From Hadesarchaea archaeon (GTDB lineage: Archaea > Hadarchaeota > Hadarchaeia > Hadarchaeales > WYZ-LMO6), in contig QNVD01000256.1 in the NCBI GenBank assembly GCA_004347925.1, forward strand, positions 1 to 7,724: a stretch of DNA of 7,724 nt, written 5' to 3'. The stretch's first letter is position 1; each line of letters begins with the position of its first letter. The notes under the pieces are model-generated. The model worked only from the letters and a program-made list of their open reading frames with translations, had not been told where the DNA came from and searched no databases. This document shows, piece after piece, positions 5,922 to 7,724 of this stretch. The translations under genes and the position numbers were made by a program.

Positions 5922-6781
5922 TTCCTCTTCCTCCGGTAACGGTAACGGATAACGGCGGCTATTAGTGAGATGAGGAGAACCAAGATGAGCAGGACCAAGG
6001 CGGTCCCATACTGGATGGGCTCCACTTTGGAAATGTTGGGATGCTCGGTAGCGAGCACAAAAAGATGAAAGGGTAGGGCCATCACCGGGTCAAAAATGGA
6101 GGTGGGTAGACCTCTCATGTAAAAAACCGCCCCAGTGAAAAGGATCGGCGCTGTTTCACCCGCAGCCCTGCCCACTCCGAGCATGGCCCCAGTAATTATT
6201 CCCGGAAAGGCTGCCGGGAGGACCACTCTAACTATAGTTTGCCCCTTGGTTGCTCCCAAGGCCAGACTTGCTTCTCTGAAGTGGTCGGGAACGCTTTTCA
6301 GCGCTTCCACGGAGGTGGCGACAATGGTGGGAAGAATCATCAGCGATAAGGTAAGGGAGGCTGAAAGAAGGGAAGTGCCGAACCCCAAAAATTTGACAAA
6401 AAAGGCCATCCCGAATAGGCCGAAAACTATCGAAGGAACGCCATTGAGACTGTATACTGCTAACTCTACCAAGCGCACGAACCTGCTTTCCTTGGAAGAG
6501 TACTCAACAAGATAAATCGCCGACGCCAAACCAAGTGGAAGCGATATCACGATGGCTAGGGTAACCAAAAGGAGGGTACCTACAATCGCTGGGAAAATGC
6601 CACCCGCGGTCATTCCCGAAGTCGGCGGTTTTGTAAGAAAATCCCAGCTTATGATGCTCGCCCCCTTTGAGATGATGTAGAATAACATGTACCCCGTGAT
6701 CGATAAAGAGATTAGAATGGCCACCCTTGCCGCCCAGAATCCCAATCTCTCGCAGGTTTTTGCTTTCACCATTTTCACCAT
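5915..6781 (-). CDS. pstA: Phosphate ABC transporter permease PstA
   Basis: A 288-residue membrane permease with about six membrane segments (first at about 17-39, last at about 258-279). The cytoplasmic EAA loop that docks on PstB is [33 protein letters not shown] (159-191), with the conserved ATxxxT/LPAA pattern. [18 protein letters not shown] (111-128) and [14 protein letters not shown] (204-217) are typical PstA blocks, the latter containing residues important for phosphate transport in relatives. With PstC it forms the channel. The start at 6781 overlaps pstC by 7 bases; a second in-frame ATG at 6772, three codons on, is equally possible because the 9 bases ATGGTGAAA are duplicated there. 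No clear GGAG site precedes either, so coupling to pstC translation is likely. The protein ends RRKRKW, much as PstC ends KKKKW. Confidence 0.95.
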   Translation of the reverse strand: MVKMVKAKTCERLGFWAARVAILISLSITGYMLFYIISKGASIISWDFLTKPPTSGMTAGGIFPAIVGTLLLVTLAIVISLPLGLASAIYLVEYSSKESRFVRLVELAVYSLNGVPSIVFGLFGMAFFVKFLGFGTSLLSASLTLSLMILPTIVATSVEALKSVPDHFREASLALGATKGQTIVRVVLPAAFPGIITGAMLGVGRAAGETAPILFTGAVFYMRGLPTSIFDPVMALPFHLFVLATEHPNISKVEPIQYGTALVLLILVLLISLIAAVIRYRYRRKRKW

Positions 6782-7647
6782 TTTTTCTTTTTTATGAGCC
6801 TGATTGCGAGTAAGTTCAAAATCAGGTTCACGGTGAAGAGAACGATGCCCAAGGCAAAGAGGGCGTTGTAGTGGGTGCTTCCGAAGACCGCTTCTCCCAT
6901 CTCAGCAGCAATCGTCTGCGTCATCGTTCTCACCGGGGAGAAAATTGAGGTGGGAATTATCGGTGCTCCGCCGGTGACCATCATCACCGCTATGGTTTCA
7001 CCAAAAGCCCTGCCCAGTCCCAGGATAATCGCGGCCGTTATTCCAGAAGCAGCGGCTGGGATTGTCACGCTTCTTATGGTCCTCCACTTTGTAGCCCCTA
7101 TAGCCAGCGAAGCCTCTTTATACTCAACGGGCACAGAGCTGATTGCCTCCTCTGAGAGGCTGAGTATCGTGGGCAATATCATTATTGAAAGAACTATTCC
7201 ACCCGTGAGCGCGGTTTCTCCCGTCGGGAGACCAAAGGTCTTCTGCACTAGCGGCACCAATACCCTCAACCCGAAAAACCCGTAAACCACCGAAGGTATT
7301 CCGGATAAAACTTCAACGGTGAGCTTGATCTGCTCCTTAATCTTTGGGTTCGCGATTTCCGCGATGTATATCGCTCCGAGAAGACCCAGCGGGACGGAGA
7401 TCAGCAGCGCTAGCGATGTGACAAGGAGCGATCCCAAGAACAACGGCACTATCCCGAAAGACGGTGGCGTGGCAGTTGGTCTCCAAGTAGAGTTGAAAAA
7501 GAAGTTGAAGGGGCTAATTTTGCTAAAAAGTGGCAAACCTTGACTGAAGACAAAGATAAAAATGAAAAAAACCGCCAATATTGAAACCGAGGCTGGGGGA
7601 AATGTGAGAATCTTTCCTGATAATTTCAACCTAATTTTTTCTTTCAT
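6775..7647 (-). CDS. pstC: Phosphate ABC transporter permease PstC
   Basis: A 290-residue permease with about six membrane segments: the first at about 19-36, a periplasm-type loop containing FNFFFNSTWRPTATPPSFGI (47-66) that is a PstC hallmark, and the last at about 262-285. The EAA loop is EEAISSVPVEYKEASLAIGATKWRTIRSVTIPAA (166-199), and LGRAFGETIAVMMVTGG (211-227) is the conserved transport segment of PstC. It pairs with PstA in the membrane. The ATG at 7647 has GGAG (7657-7654) 6 bases upstream, the best-placed start. It lies 36 bases after the pstS stop, with a hairpin and two T6 runs between them, and its end overlaps pstA, so PstC opens the tightly linked block pstC-pstA-pstB-phoU. 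Confidence 0.96.
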   Translation of the reverse strand: MKEKIRLKLSGKILTFPPASVSILAVFFIFIFVFSQGLPLFSKISPFNFFFNSTWRPTATPPSFGIVPLFLGSLLVTSLALLISVPLGLLGAIYIAEIANPKIKEQIKLTVEVLSGIPSVVYGFFGLRVLVPLVQKTFGLPTGETALTGGIVLSIMILPTILSLSEEAISSVPVEYKEASLAIGATKWRTIRSVTIPAAASGITAAIILGLGRAFGETIAVMMVTGGAPIIPTSIFSPVRTMTQTIAAEMGEAVFGSTHYNALFALGIVLFTVNLILNLLAIRLIKKKKW

Positions 7648-7653
7648 GAGTAT

Positions 7654-7657
7654 CTCC
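7654..7657 (-). promoter_or_regulatory. Ribosome binding site of pstC
   Basis: AGGAGATA on the minus strand contains GGAG at 7657-7654, 6 bases before the pstC ATG. It follows directly after the second T6 run, so any RNA that reads past the hairpin exposes a strong site for pstC. Confidence 0.7.
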
Positions 7658-7658
7658 T

Positions 7659-7692
7659 AAAAAAGGAAAAAATTTTGCCTGCATTAAGGCAA
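7659..7692 (-). terminator. Intercistronic hairpin plus two T6 runs between pstS and pstC
   Basis: On the minus strand TTGCCT (7692-7687) and AGGCAA (7680-7675) make a perfect 6-bp stem with a 6-base loop that includes the pstS stop codon. It is followed by AA, TTTTTT (7672-7667), CC and TTTTTT (7664-7659). This has the form of an intrinsic terminator placed inside the operon. The expected effect is partial termination or 3' end protection of a pstS-only message, giving more binding protein than channel; stem-loops in the same place are known in bacterial pst operons. The stem has three G-C pairs, so it is modest, and the U-tracts alone may be what works in an archaeon. Confidence 0.6.
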
Positions 7693-7724
7693 CCGCACGA
7701 ATCCTTGCTCCTCAACTATTTTTT
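7684..7724 (-). CDS. pstS: C-terminal end of phosphate-binding protein PstS (5' part outside window)
   Basis: The minus strand at the right edge is open in one frame as KIVEEQGFVRLP followed by TAA (7686-7684). PstS proteins commonly end in a helix followed by Gly-(Tyr/Phe)-Val-x-Leu-Pro, and pstS normally lies directly before pstC, so these 12 codons are best read as the tail of the extracytoplasmic phosphate-binding lipoprotein or anchored protein. The call depends mainly on position and the short GFVRLP ending; the frame is too short to prove it. Confidence 0.7.
   Translation of the reverse strand, partial: KIVEEQGFVRLP

Overview
The window looks archaeal and probably thermophilic. The upstream regions carry TATA-type elements about 26 bases before likely transcription starts rather than bacterial -35/-10 pairs. 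Several starts have GGAG-type ribosome binding sites, one gene appears leaderless, arginine is written largely with AGG/AGA, and two P-loop ATPase families common in archaea sit side by side. The species cannot be named from the sequence.

Left part (about 1-4340, very GC-rich, roughly 60-73 % in lines sampled by eye). A metallo-beta-lactamase-fold hydrolase of the COG1237 type runs off the left edge on the minus strand (1-361, GTG start). Divergent from it is a complete AAA_14/DUF4143 ATPase (507-1793) that keeps both its Walker motifs and a PD-(D/E)XK-like signature. A 203-base gap follows, ending in a striking tandem pair of perfect 14-bp palindromes (1965-1978 and 1981-1994) directly against the start of a second ATPase of the archaeal COG1672 type. 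That gene is broken by an apparent one-base deletion near 2140, just after Walker A; restoring one base gives a normal protein of about 342 residues (1997-3024). Convergent with it, on the minus strand, is an ArsB/NhaD-type ion-transporter-superfamily membrane protein (3052-4281) with a near-leaderless promoter.

Right part (about 4340-7724, clearly lower in GC, roughly 35-52 % in sampled lines). This is a phosphate-uptake operon on the minus strand in the order pstS (only its last 12 codons, at the right edge), pstC, pstA, pstB, phoU. pstC/pstA/pstB/phoU are joined by 7-, 7- and 4-base overlaps, so translation is probably coupled. A hairpin followed by two T6 runs lies between pstS and pstC and may let the binding protein be made in excess of the membrane complex. 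PstC and PstA form the channel, PstB powers it, and PhoU is the usual negative or signalling partner.

No RNA genes, CRISPR arrays, insertion sequences or origins were seen. The most interesting items are the tandem palindrome placed like an autoregulatory operator, the single-base frameshift in the gene it controls, the composition break between the halves, and the pstS-pstC hairpin. I found no clearly undescribed multi-gene system.
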